From the NCBI GenBank assembly GCA_016125085.1, contig WGMM01000015.1, positions 32,458 to 96,457 of the forward strand: a stretch of DNA of 64,000 nucleotides. Direction: 5' to 3'. The position numbers were made by a program, and so were the translations under genes. The DNA comes from a bacterium. Lineage in GTDB: Bacteria; Planctomycetota; Planctomycetia; Isosphaerales; Isosphaeraceae. Position 1 is the stretch's first letter; each line of letters opens with the position of its first letter. Shown one piece after another: positions 1-8,404 of this stretch. Under the pieces are notes generated by a model, which saw only the letters and a list, made by a program, of their open reading frames with translations, had not been told where the DNA came from and searched no databases.

Positions 1-1272
1 GCTCGGCTCACGGGCGAGAAGGAGAACCAGATTCTTGCGATCAGCCCGATGGGCATGCTGATTTTCGCCGTATGCATATCCATCAATATCTTTATCCTCT
101 CGCGAGGGCTTGCGGGAGGGATCGAAGTGATCGCCAAGATCGGGATGCCGATGCTCCTGATCTTCGCCACGGTACTGGCGATTCGTGGTCTCATGGCGGA
201 TCCCGATTCGGACCCCGGTGTGAAGTTCAGCCCTCTGGTCGGCCTCAATTTCGTATGGCAGCCGAAGTTCGACAGCCTGTTCAATCCGGCGGTATGGCTG
301 GCCGCCGCAGGGCAGATCTTTTTTACCCTGTCGATCGGCATGGGGTCGATTCACTGCTATGCATCGTATTTGAGCAAGGATGACGATGTCGTCCTGACCG
401 GGGCGACGACGGCCTGGACCAACGAATTCTGCGAAGTCGTCGTCGGCGGCACGATTCTTATCCCGATCGCTGTGAGTTATCTGGGTATCGATGCCGTCCA
501 GAATTACGTGAAGGGCGGTTCCGGCTTCGGTCTCGGGTTCATGGTCCTGCCCACCCTGTTCGCCAATTGGGGCAAGTTCGCTCCGCTGGCCGGTTTCATG
601 TGGTATGGGCTGCTGTTCATTGCCGCCATCACCAGTTCGCTCGCGATGGGGCAGCCGATTATCGCCTTCCTCCAGGACGAATTCGGATACACTCGCAAAA
701 AAGCAGCGATTTCTCTCGGTGCCCTGATTCTGGTTCTGGCGATCCCGGTGGCGATTTTTCACGAGAACTCGGTCAACGCCGATCTGGATTATTGGATGGG
801 CACTCTGGCGCTCGTCGTTTTCGCGTTGCTGGAATGCATCCTTGTCGGCTGGGTCTTCGGCATGGACCGAACCTGGGCCGAGTTGAACCGGGGCGGCCAG
901 ATGGTCATCCCCAGGGCCTTCTACTACATCACCAAATACGTCACGCCGCTGTTCATCATCACGATTCTCTCTGCCTACGTGTTTCAGCCCAAAGCAGGTT
1001 GGGAAGCCCATTCCCTGGCCTTGATCAACGGTACAGAAGCGCCTGCCTGGGAATGGTCCGGCGACGGCATGATCGGCAAGCTGATGAACCTGGATCTTGT
1101 CATCCCCGCGGATGCCACGGAAGAACAGAAGAACTTCCTCGGCTGGGTGAAAATCATCCGCACGCTCGACCGGCTCGCTCTGGTCGGCATGTTCGTCTTC
1201 TTCTGCGTGCTCGTTTCCAAAGCCTGGAAGCGAAATGGCCACGCCGAAAAGCTTTATGGGCCGAATGCCTGA
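1..1272 (+). CDS. Sodium-dependent NSS (LeuT/SLC6-type) transporter, 5' end cut off
   Basis: This is the C-terminal part (about 423 residues) of a neurotransmitter:sodium symporter family protein; the frame is open from base 1, so the start lies outside the window. Such proteins import amino acids or related solutes with Na+ through the inner membrane. The visible part is a run of hydrophobic helices. It includes the segment SIGMGSIHCYASYL followed by TNEFCEVVVGG, which fits the central NSS helices, and it ends in a charged tail. A stop at 1272 is followed 82 bases later by a small membrane protein in the same direction, the arrangement known for MetP/MetS-type transporters. Family membership is clear; the substrate is not. 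Confidence 0.88.
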   Translation, partial: ARLTGEKENQILAISPMGMLIFAVCISINIFILSRGLAGGIEVIAKIGMPMLLIFATVLAIRGLMADPDSDPGVKFSPLVGLNFVWQPKFDSLFNPAVWLAAAGQIFFTLSIGMGSIHCYASYLSKDDDVVLTGATTAWTNEFCEVVVGGTILIPIAVSYLGIDAVQNYVKGGSGFGLGFMVLPTLFANWGKFAPLAGFMWYGLLFIAAITSSLAMGQPIIAFLQDEFGYTRKKAAISLGALILVLAIPVAIFHENSVNADLDYWMGTLALVVFALLECILVGWVFGMDRTWAELNRGGQMVIPRAFYYITKYVTPLFIITILSAYVFQPKAGWEAHSLALINGTEAPAWEWSGDGMIGKLMNLDLVIPADATEEQKNFLGWVKIIRTLDRLALVGMFVFFCVLVSKAWKRNGHAEKLYGPNA

Positions 1273-1354
1273 TCATCGAAATGCTGCTCGCCGGGGCCTT
1301 GAACGCTTGCCGGCGAAATCATTCAACACTGCACGAGCTGGAGACTTAAAGCCA

Positions 1355-1516
1355 ATGACGACAAGTGCCTGGATTTTCATGATCTCTGTCTGGAGCGTGG
1401 TCGTCTACATGACGGTCAAGTGCTTCGCCAGACTCCTCAAACTCGCACCGAACGAATCCCTTCTCGACTTGCCAGCGCAGGCTCCGGACATTCCGGATGA
1501 CTTCCACACCGCTTGA
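1355..1516 (+). CDS. Small single-span membrane protein, MetS-like companion of the NSS transporter
   Basis: A 53-residue protein with one predicted membrane helix (about residues 5-28), then a basic patch and an acidic, Pro-rich tail. I chose the ATG at 1355 because it places the hydrophobic helix directly at the N-terminus; in-frame upstream sequence looks non-coding. It lies 82 bases behind the NSS symporter gene on the same strand and is followed by a terminator hairpin, so the two probably form one transcription unit. In Corynebacterium the NSS carrier MetP needs a small subunit, MetS, of similar size and topology. The role here is inferred from position and shape, not from a strong sequence match. 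Confidence 0.6.
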   Translation: MTTSAWIFMISVWSVVVYMTVKCFARLLKLAPNESLLDLPAQAPDIPDDFHTA

Positions 1517-1556
1517 AAGATCGCAGAGCGGCATCGCTTTTCGTCACGAGATACCC

Positions 1557-1598
1557 AAAAGGAACCGATGGGCCTGGTTGTGCCCTTCGGTTCCTTTT
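1557..1598 (+). terminator. Bidirectional intrinsic terminator
   Basis: A 12-bp perfect stem (AAAAGGAACCGA pairing with TCGGTTCCTTTT), extended by four more G-C pairs after one mismatch, encloses a short loop. The A-run on one side and T-run on the other allow termination in both directions. It lies between the convergent NSS/small-subunit unit and the AGCS symporter gene. Confidence 0.8.
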
Positions 1599-1665
1599 CG
1601 TGTCTTTAGGACATTTAATCGAAACTTATCGCTCCGGTACGATCCACCGTGCGAAATGACCGCAA

Positions 1666-3408
1666 TCAGTGATTTCCGATCTTCCGGTCTTCGACGATTT
1701 CGACGATCGAGCCAGCCTCGTGGCCCGTGCCGAATGCGCCTGAGTCGAGCCGGGCGAAGTAGTCGCGAATGGCCCGCATGGCGATCGGGGCCATGATGAG
1801 AATGATCGGCACGTTTGCGACGAGCATGAACCCGGTGCCGATGTCCGAGAGATTCCCGAGGTCGACATCGGTCTTGATCATACCGGGCAGCGTCACGATC
1901 GCCGTCGAAAGGCAGTAAACGAACCGATAGGGCATGACGGACCACCGGCCGAGCAGGAAGACCATGGCCGTTTCGCCGTAATAGCTCCAGGAAATGAGGG
2001 TGGAGAACGCGAAAAGCCAGCAGGCGGCCGTCACCATGTACTTTCCGAGACCCGGAATGGCCCTGTCGTAGGCCAGCCCCGTGAGCGAGGCCCCGACCAG
2101 GTCGCGATAAATGCCCTGATCTTTCAGTAGCACCGCACCAGCCGGCGGTTCGTCCCAGACGATCTTCAGCCCGTTGGTGCCGCTGGCGTCACCTTCCAGG
2201 TGGCCTTTGACTCGTGCCAGACGAGTTCCGGACGATTCGTTTTCGACCGGCACTTCAGCCAGCAGAAAGAAACCGTTGCCCGGAGCCCAGACATCCGGAG
2301 CGGGCAGTGGCGGCAGGTGGGCCGAGTCGGTCGAACCGGTCACAGACCATTTTTCGCCGTTCTGGACGATGCGGATTTCGCCGCCGAAGGGCCCGTCGGC
2401 TTCTCGATTCCATGTGTTCGTCGACAGAATCACGAGAGCCGTCAAAGTGCAGACGAGGCAAGTGTCGACGAACGGCTCCAGGCCTGCCACGATGCCTTCG
2501 CGGACAGGCTCACTGGTGCGTGCGGCGGAGTGTGCGATCGGGCTTGTGCCCTGCCCTGCCTCATTCGAAAAAAGAGCCCGCCGCAAGCCAGTGGTCAGGC
2601 CGTACCAGGCCGTTGCCCCAAGAAACGCCCCCTGGGCCGATGTCGGCGAAAATGCTTCGGTGACGACATGCCCCAGCAGGGCAGGAACGTTCGCTGCCTT
2701 CACGATGAGAACGGCGACCCCGGAAAGCAGATAGAGCCCGCACATGAAGGGCACGAGTCGCCCGGCGACATCGCCGATGCGCTGGATGCCACCAAGAATT
2801 ACGACACCCGTAGCGACGGCCAGAACGATACCGCTGGCAATGCCCGGCACACCGAAATACTGGTTCGTAATGGCCGCGACGTTCCAGGACTGAAACATGT
2901 TGCCGCCCGTGATGGCCGCCAGCAGCAGTGTCAGGCAGAAGAAAACAGCCAGGAGCCAGGCGAGTGACTTGAGGACGGGATTCGCCCTGGCTGGCAGACT
3001 GCGCGTGACGACGTACATGGCACCGCCATAGGGCTGTTGCGGGTTCGACGTATCACGATACATCATCGCCAGGGTCACTTCGACCGTTTTGACTGCCATG
3101 CCCAGAAAGCCGGTCACCCACATCCAGAAAAGCGCCCCAGGGCCGCCCATCGCGATCGCCAGCGCGACGCCGCCGATATTGCCCAGACCGACCGTACCCG
3201 AAAGTGCCGCCGACAAGGCCTGGAAGTGATTGATCGCTCCGGGGTCATCAGTTTCGTCGTATTTCCCCTGGATGACCGCGACGCCGTGAGTCAAGGCCCG
3301 AAACTGGACGAACTTGGACCATATCGAGAACAGAATGCCCAGAAACAGGAGCGTGACGAATGTCGGCAAGCTCCAGAGCGATTCGACGATCCAGTCCATC
3401 CAGTTCAT
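1666..3408 (-). CDS. Sodium:alanine symporter family (AGCS) amino-acid carrier with an extra-membrane insert
   Basis: A 580-residue integral membrane protein of the AGCS family, which takes up alanine, glycine or related amino acids with Na+. The family signature is visible as GGPGALFWMWV at about residues 88-98, preceded by LSGTVGLGNIGG. Typical members have about 450-480 residues. The excess here is a hydrophilic block of roughly 100 residues (about 333-430) between two membrane helices, rich in Pro, Gly and acidic residues. The last helices resume at about residue 455 (ACWLFAFSTLISWSYYGE). The gene follows nagB on the same strand with a gap of about 105 bases, so co-transcription is possible. 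Confidence 0.9.
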   Translation of the reverse strand: MNWMDWIVESLWSLPTFVTLLFLGILFSIWSKFVQFRALTHGVAVIQGKYDETDDPGAINHFQALSAALSGTVGLGNIGGVALAIAMGGPGALFWMWVTGFLGMAVKTVEVTLAMMYRDTSNPQQPYGGAMYVVTRSLPARANPVLKSLAWLLAVFFCLTLLLAAITGGNMFQSWNVAAITNQYFGVPGIASGIVLAVATGVVILGGIQRIGDVAGRLVPFMCGLYLLSGVAVLIVKAANVPALLGHVVTEAFSPTSAQGAFLGATAWYGLTTGLRRALFSNEAGQGTSPIAHSAARTSEPVREGIVAGLEPFVDTCLVCTLTALVILSTNTWNREADGPFGGEIRIVQNGEKWSVTGSTDSAHLPPLPAPDVWAPGNGFFLLAEVPVENESSGTRLARVKGHLEGDASGTNGLKIVWDEPPAGAVLLKDQGIYRDLVGASLTGLAYDRAIPGLGKYMVTAACWLFAFSTLISWSYYGETAMVFLLGRWSVMPYRFVYCLSTAIVTLPGMIKTDVDLGNLSDIGTGFMLVANVPIILIMAPIAMRAIRDYFARLDSGAFGTGHEAGSIVEIVEDRKIGNH

Positions 3409-3513
3409 TGCGAGGGCTCCGATGAGGTTCGATCGACTTGTGCGGCTGAGTTTGGGCGTATCGTCTTCCGGTCGTCGGCGGGTTTGGACGGTCGGTGAGT
3501 CTCGTATCGGGAC

Positions 3514-4302
3514 TCAGACGAGATCCGCACCGGAATCGATGTCGAGGAACAGTTTCGCACCTGTCTGCCGCCGCAGGATCGAAGCTGGTATGGCTTCTTC
3601 GATCGGGCCGAACAGGCTGGCTTTGACGGCGTCGCGTTTGAGCGGGCCAGGCACAACGATGCACGCCACGGGTGCGGCCAGAAGGGCCGGAATCGTCAGC
3701 GTGAAGGCATGGGTGGGTACGTCGTCGATGGTGGGGAAGCAGCCGTCGTTGACCTGCTGACGGCGGCAGGCGTGATCCAGCCGGACGATCTTGATCTTCA
3801 CCGGGTCGAGAAAATCGGCGACGGGCGGGTCGTTGAACGCCAGGTGTCCATTTTCTCCGATCCCGGCGCACAGGATGTCGACCGGATAGCTCCGCAGCAA
3901 TTCCTCATAGGCCAGGCAGGCCATCAGCGGCCTTTCGGTGCGTTCGCCCGGAATCAGGTGCAGTTTATCCGCTCCGATCCCAACCGGTTCGAAGATCTTT
4001 TCAGTCAGAAATCGGCGAAAAGAAGCCGGATGGCTGGCGGCAAGGCCGAGGTATTCGTCCATATGGAACGCCCGCACGCGGGACCATTCCAGAGACTTGT
4101 CCGCCGCCAGAGATGCCAGCATTTCATTCTGGCTGGGGGCCGCGGCGAAGATCATACGGATTTCGTCGGTCTCGGCCGCGCGGCGTTTCATCGCGGCGGC
4201 CACGAATGCCGCGGCGGCTTGACCCATGGCGGCCCGATTCGGGTAGACTTCGACTTCCAGCTCGTCGAAACGGCGGCGAACGACCGGTTCGGGAAGGCTC
4301 AT
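3514..4302 (-). CDS. nagB: Glucosamine-6-phosphate deaminase
   Basis: A 262-residue cytosolic enzyme converting glucosamine-6-phosphate to fructose-6-phosphate and ammonia, the last step of amino-sugar breakdown. The diagnostic motifs are FHMDEY (79-84) and GIGENGHLAFNDP (147-159), the latter containing the catalytic His. Length matches the family (about 240-270). The related 6-phosphogluconolactonase family shares the fold but lacks these exact motifs. An AGCS symporter gene follows on the same strand. The start at 4302 sits next to stop codons ending a possible gene remnant upstream. Confidence 0.88.
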   Translation of the reverse strand: MSLPEPVVRRRFDELEVEVYPNRAAMGQAAAAFVAAAMKRRAAETDEIRMIFAAAPSQNEMLASLAADKSLEWSRVRAFHMDEYLGLAASHPASFRRFLTEKIFEPVGIGADKLHLIPGERTERPLMACLAYEELLRSYPVDILCAGIGENGHLAFNDPPVADFLDPVKIKIVRLDHACRRQQVNDGCFPTIDDVPTHAFTLTIPALLAAPVACIVVPGPLKRDAVKASLFGPIEEAIPASILRRQTGAKLFLDIDSGADLV

Positions 4303-4323
4303 GCGGCGGTATCCGGGGCAAGT

Positions 4324-4518
4324 TCAGGCGGGCTCGACGGCAGCCGGCTTGGCGCGTCGGTAAGTTTCGTCTCCCAAGAATGACTTCTGCGTCGGCCACG
4401 GTCAAGATGCGGTCCGACTTGCGATCGATCACGCTTTCGTACAGAATGTTCTCGAAGGCGTTTCGCATGATCCGCACGCCTGTTCCAGCGCTCACTTCTG
4501 GCTTGGATACTTCGGCAC
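4324..4518 (-). pseudogene. Possible frameshifted C-terminal remnant of an unidentified protein
   Basis: The gap between nagB and the divergent kinase-like gene is not random on the minus strand. One frame reads MRNAFENILYESVIDRKSD and continues to DAEVILG. After a single-base frame change near 4374-4381 a second frame reads GDETYRRAKPAAVEPA and then stops at 4324. The join would give about 60 residues resembling the end of a real protein; the TGVR-x-MRNAFE-type opening recalls the small domain of AAA+ ATPases such as ClpX, but I cannot identify it. The rest of the gene is missing, with the divergent gene starting at 4519. This is tentative. Confidence 0.28.
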
Positions 4519-5361
4519 ATGGACTCGGAAAACGCCATCGTTCCTTATCGCGAATCGGCATCGACCGGACAGGAATCGGGTTCCGCCAAGGGCTGGTTCG
4601 GCTGGCTGAAGGATATGCTGCCAGGCCAGAACCGCGCGAAGGCTGCTGACGAGACCCACGCCCAGGCCCGTTTCACCACGGTGTGGATCAGCCGCGAGGC
4701 CGGCTCCGGGTCGGATATCGTCGCCCGTCAGGTCGCCGCCAGGCTCAACTGGCGGATTTACAATGAGGAATTCGTCGAAATCATCTCCCGGCGCATGCAG
4801 GTATCCGTGGATATGATCAAATCGCTCGACGAACTGGCTCCCGGCATGATCCAGGACTGGATCCTGCCCCTGCGGGAACAGCACTACGCCCCGCAGGAAA
4901 CCTATATGGACCACCTGGAACACCTGATCCGCGAAGTCGGACACGTGGGTGAAGCTGTCATGGTCGGCCGTGGGGCTGGCTTCCTGCTGCCGGAGGATCG
5001 AACCCTGCGGGTGCGGATTATCGCCCCCGAGGTCAATCGAGCAGCGCGAATGGCCGACCGCATGGGCGTTTCGAACCGCACGGCCCGGCGAATGACGCGC
5101 GATCTGGACCGCCGCCGCAATCAGTTCGACTGGGCCATATATCGCAAGGAATCGTCCGACCCCCACAATTATCACATGACGCTCGACACCACCGCGCTCG
5201 GCATCCCGCTGTGCGTCGATATGATCACCCTGGCTGTGATCCGCGGTTTCCCGCCCGGATCGTTCACGGCGCAGAAAGTCGTACGCACGGAAGCTCGCGA
5301 ATCGGGCGATACCAGCCGGTCCGTTACGCCAGCGAGCGAGTCGTCGTCGGACTCGATGTGA
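4519..5361 (+). CDS. Cytidylate-kinase-like family protein (Cytidylate_kin2 type)
   Basis: A 280-residue soluble protein of the P-loop nucleoside-kinase-like group. After about 50 variable residues a strand leads into the phosphate-binding loop REAGSGSDIVA (59-69), followed by the LNWRIYNEEFVEII block. A later R-rich lid region reads NRAARMADRMGVSNRTARR, and the DWAIYRKESSDPHNYHM segment is typical of this family rather than of the CMP kinase Cmk itself. The biochemical substrate of this branch is not established. The ATG at 4519 is the only plausible start. The last 38 bases overlap the 3' end of the convergent gene on the other strand. Confidence 0.75.
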   Translation: MDSENAIVPYRESASTGQESGSAKGWFGWLKDMLPGQNRAKAADETHAQARFTTVWISREAGSGSDIVARQVAARLNWRIYNEEFVEIISRRMQVSVDMIKSLDELAPGMIQDWILPLREQHYAPQETYMDHLEHLIREVGHVGEAVMVGRGAGFLLPEDRTLRVRIIAPEVNRAARMADRMGVSNRTARRMTRDLDRRRNQFDWAIYRKESSDPHNYHMTLDTTALGIPLCVDMITLAVIRGFPPGSFTAQKVVRTEARESGDTSRSVTPASESSSDSM

Positions 5362-6247
5362 TCGTCAGCGTCGTCCATGGCGAAAGCTCGCTGACTTCGC
5401 CAGCGGGAGTCGTGCCACGGGCGGTCAATGTGTACTGGCCCGGGTTCATTACGGCACTTGCGGCAACCGTGAATCGACCGGGAGATTGAGATACGCCGCG
5501 AGCGATCACGCTGCCATCGGCGACATTGAGAATTTCGACGATCATGCCTTGCTGGTACCGGCCCGTGAACTGCGGCCGACGGCTGGACGTAACCGGATCG
5601 CCTCCCGGGTTCTGATTCATGCGGGGGACGAGCGTCGGAGCCGGCGGTGTCGGTATGGCCGTGCCGACAGTCGTTGCCGCGAAGTACATGAACACGTAAT
5701 TGTTCGTGACCGCGAACGACGGCTGCGTGGAACTCTGAATCGCCGCCTGCGAAACCTTCAGCATGTTCGCCTGCAGGCTCGCCACGATCGCCGGGTTACC
5801 GCCCGCCGAAATCAGCATCTCTCCGAAGACCTTGTTCAAGGCCGCCAGAGACTGCGTGCTGACGCTGTTGGTCGAGATCATGGACCGGAACAGCGAATTC
5901 ATTGCCGCGCGCTGGCTGTGCTGCGTACGGCTGTCGAGCGTGTTCATCAACGCACGAAGATCGTCCTGGATCGCCGCGGTGGTTTCCGACGGGATCCGCT
6001 GAGTCGGGTCGATCTCATGGAACGAAGCCGGAACGCGTTCGATCCGCGTTTCCCGGCGCACGGACAACGGATTCGAAGTCGATCCGAAACCGGCCACGGT
6101 GCTCGTTTGCGTGGCCTGGGGCGTCATCTGCTGCCCGAGCCCCGGCAAGCCGCCTGCAAGCTGCGAAGTCGTCATGCACAGGCGGTCTTCGAGAAATTCC
6201 TGAGACTCGGCCGGCAAGGGGATGAATCGTCGCTTCGGTCGGTCCAT
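5324..6247 (-). CDS. Planctomycete surface-type protein with Ig-like C-terminal domain
   Basis: A 307-residue protein of unknown function. Residues 18-26 read FLEDRLCMT, a variant of the LExRL motif that opens many planctomycete exported proteins after a short basic stretch (PKRRF). The middle (about 75-160) is predicted helical with a Gln/Ser/Thr-rich character. The C-terminus (about 205-300) has the strand-rich pattern of a bacterial Ig-like module (GRFTVAASAVMNPGQYTLTA). Its 3' end overlaps that of the convergent kinase-like gene by 38 bases. Exported location is inferred from the motif and the Ig-like domain. Confidence 0.6.
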   Translation of the reverse strand: MDRPKRRFIPLPAESQEFLEDRLCMTTSQLAGGLPGLGQQMTPQATQTSTVAGFGSTSNPLSVRRETRIERVPASFHEIDPTQRIPSETTAAIQDDLRALMNTLDSRTQHSQRAAMNSLFRSMISTNSVSTQSLAALNKVFGEMLISAGGNPAIVASLQANMLKVSQAAIQSSTQPSFAVTNNYVFMYFAATTVGTAIPTPPAPTLVPRMNQNPGGDPVTSSRRPQFTGRYQQGMIVEILNVADGSVIARGVSQSPGRFTVAASAVMNPGQYTLTARGTTPAGEVSELSPWTTLTITSSPTTTRSLA

Positions 6248-6446
6248 GACTGATCTCGCCCCATCCTTGGGAGATTCGATTCGCTATTCGCGACTGGCCC
6301 GGCATCCTGCCCGCCAATGTCGCCATCAATCCAACTGTACCAGATTCCTGATTTTCGAACAGCCCGAAAAATCGCTGCGAGCCGAAACGATCGAATTGCC
6401 TCGGCCGCGTTGGCTTTTGCCGCATATCAGTAATGATCAGGCCGGT

Positions 6447-8270
6447 TCAGAAAGGAATCACCGAACCGACGAGGATCACGGAGACGATCATGACGATGGC
6501 CGTGAAAGGCATGCCGATTCGGACGAAATCACCGAAGCGATAGCCGCCGGGGGTGACGACCAGCGTATTGACCGGTGTGGAAACTGGCGTGGAAAAAGAG
6601 GCTGAGGCCGCCAGGGCGATGATCATGGCGTAGCGGCCAGGCGATTCGTGGAAATGCTCGGCGATTGACATCGCCACGGGGCCCATCAGCACTGCCGTGG
6701 CGGTGTTCGAAACGAACAGACTCACGATCGCCGTCACCAGAAACAGAGCGGTGAGAACGCCTGATGTCCCCAGGCCGCTGGTTGCCTGAATCAGTCCGTT
6801 CGAAAGCAGGTCTATGCCGCCCGTGCGTTCGAGGGCGAGCGAAAATGGCAGCATGCCGACGATCAGGACGATCGTTTTCCAGTCGATCGCCCGATAGGCA
6901 CTTTCGAACGTAATGCAGCGGAACGAGCCCATAAGCAGGCAGCCGATGAGTGCGGCTTGAACGTTCGGCAAAAGCCCTGACACCATGGCCACGACGACGA
7001 AGCCCAGGCAGAAAAGGGCATGGGCCATTTTACCGCGAGCCGGAACGGCGTGGTCGTATTCGGCCGGTACGTTGAGCGGCACGAGGTCACTGCCGCCGCG
7101 GTCCTGAAGCAGGCGGATCGCTTTCCACGGGCCGATGAGCAGGAGCGTATCGCCGACTCGCAGCTTTTCGTTGCGAAGGGAGGATGTCAGCGGTCGAAGG
7201 CCGCGCCGAAGGCCGATCATGGACATACCGAAACGGGAACGGAAGCCGATGTCCGTCATGGTTTTGCCGACGAATTCCGAGTCGGCGGTCACGAACGCCT
7301 CGACCATGCCGATCTCCTGAGATCGGTCGGTGAAGTGGGCACCGGTCAGCGGCAGCGGTTCCAGGTCGAACCGTTCGATGACGGTCTTGATCTCCGGCTT
7401 TTCTCCGAAGAAGTCCACGAGCAGGATGTCGCCTTGTTCCAGCTTAGTTTCCTTGCGAGGCTGGATAAGTTTCGGGCCACGCTGGATCGCGACGAGACTG
7501 GCCCCGAGCGATTGACGCAAGTTCAGTGATTCGAGGGACTTGCCGGTGAGCGAAGAACCGAAGCCGACACGCAGCCGGTATTCTCGATCCACAAGTTGAT
7601 AAAGATCGACCCATTGGGCCAGCGTCGCCCTGCGGGATTTTCTTGTATTATCGCCGGAAATGCCGTTCGGAAGCCATTTTCGGGCGAAATTCATGTAGAG
7701 GATCGCTACGATCAGAATCGGTACCCCGACCGGCGTAAAGCTGAAAAAGCCGAAGCCGGGGTGGCCGCGTTTGATGAGTTCCGCGTGGATCACGAGATTG
7801 GGGGCGGTGGCGACGAGCGTCATCATGCCGCTGATCAGGGCCGCCATGCTCAGCGGCATCATCAACTTGCCGGGCGAGTTGCCTGTTCTCTGGCAAACAC
7901 GCAGCACGACGGGGACGAATATCGCCGTGACGGCCGTCGAACTCATCGTCGAACCGAGCAGGCAGACCGAAGCCATGAGCAGAGCGATCAGGCGCATCTG
8001 GCTGTGGCCGGCCGTGAGGGCGATCCAGTCGCCGATGGCGCTGGCGACACCAGTGCGGACGAGACCATCACCCAGGACGAACAGAACGGCGATCAGTACG
8101 ACGTTCGGATCCGCGAATCCGGCCAGGGCTTCGTCGATCGAGATGATGCCCGTGAGCGGAAGAACGCAGATGACGATCAGGGCCACGCCGTCCATACGCG
8201 GCCGGTCGATCATGAACATCACGATGGCCAAGGCCAGCAAGCCCAGCGTCATCGCCAGTTCCAGCGTCAT
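6447..8270 (-). CDS. SLC13-family permease with two TrkA-C domains
   Basis: A 607-residue inner-membrane transporter of the SLC13/ion-transporter superfamily. N-terminal helices (about 1-210) and C-terminal helices (about 415-607) flank a soluble central part with two tandem RCK-C/TrkA-C-like modules. The first begins near GFGSSLTGKSLESLNLRQ and the second near VTADSEFVGKTMTDIGF. The two membrane halves carry the SNTATAV and MSSTAVTA type segments expected at the re-entrant loops. Relatives move sulfate, dicarboxylates or other anions; the substrate here is not evident. An enolase-superfamily gene lies 134 bases upstream on the same strand, which could hint at an organic acid. Confidence 0.85.
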   Translation of the reverse strand: MTLELAMTLGLLALAIVMFMIDRPRMDGVALIVICVLPLTGIISIDEALAGFADPNVVLIAVLFVLGDGLVRTGVASAIGDWIALTAGHSQMRLIALLMASVCLLGSTMSSTAVTAIFVPVVLRVCQRTGNSPGKLMMPLSMAALISGMMTLVATAPNLVIHAELIKRGHPGFGFFSFTPVGVPILIVAILYMNFARKWLPNGISGDNTRKSRRATLAQWVDLYQLVDREYRLRVGFGSSLTGKSLESLNLRQSLGASLVAIQRGPKLIQPRKETKLEQGDILLVDFFGEKPEIKTVIERFDLEPLPLTGAHFTDRSQEIGMVEAFVTADSEFVGKTMTDIGFRSRFGMSMIGLRRGLRPLTSSLRNEKLRVGDTLLLIGPWKAIRLLQDRGGSDLVPLNVPAEYDHAVPARGKMAHALFCLGFVVVAMVSGLLPNVQAALIGCLLMGSFRCITFESAYRAIDWKTIVLIVGMLPFSLALERTGGIDLLSNGLIQATSGLGTSGVLTALFLVTAIVSLFVSNTATAVLMGPVAMSIAEHFHESPGRYAMIIALAASASFSTPVSTPVNTLVVTPGGYRFGDFVRIGMPFTAIVMIVSVILVGSVIPF

Positions 8271-8404
8271 GATGAATCCCTTCGATCAATGACAGGCACG
8301 GAATCGGGAGTTCGTCCGCTCGACGGACTCCCGAGCCCCCACGCATCACTCGAGAAAAAGCGTTTGCGGCAAGCTGATGGTTATGGATTCCGAACCGGAT
8401 TCGA

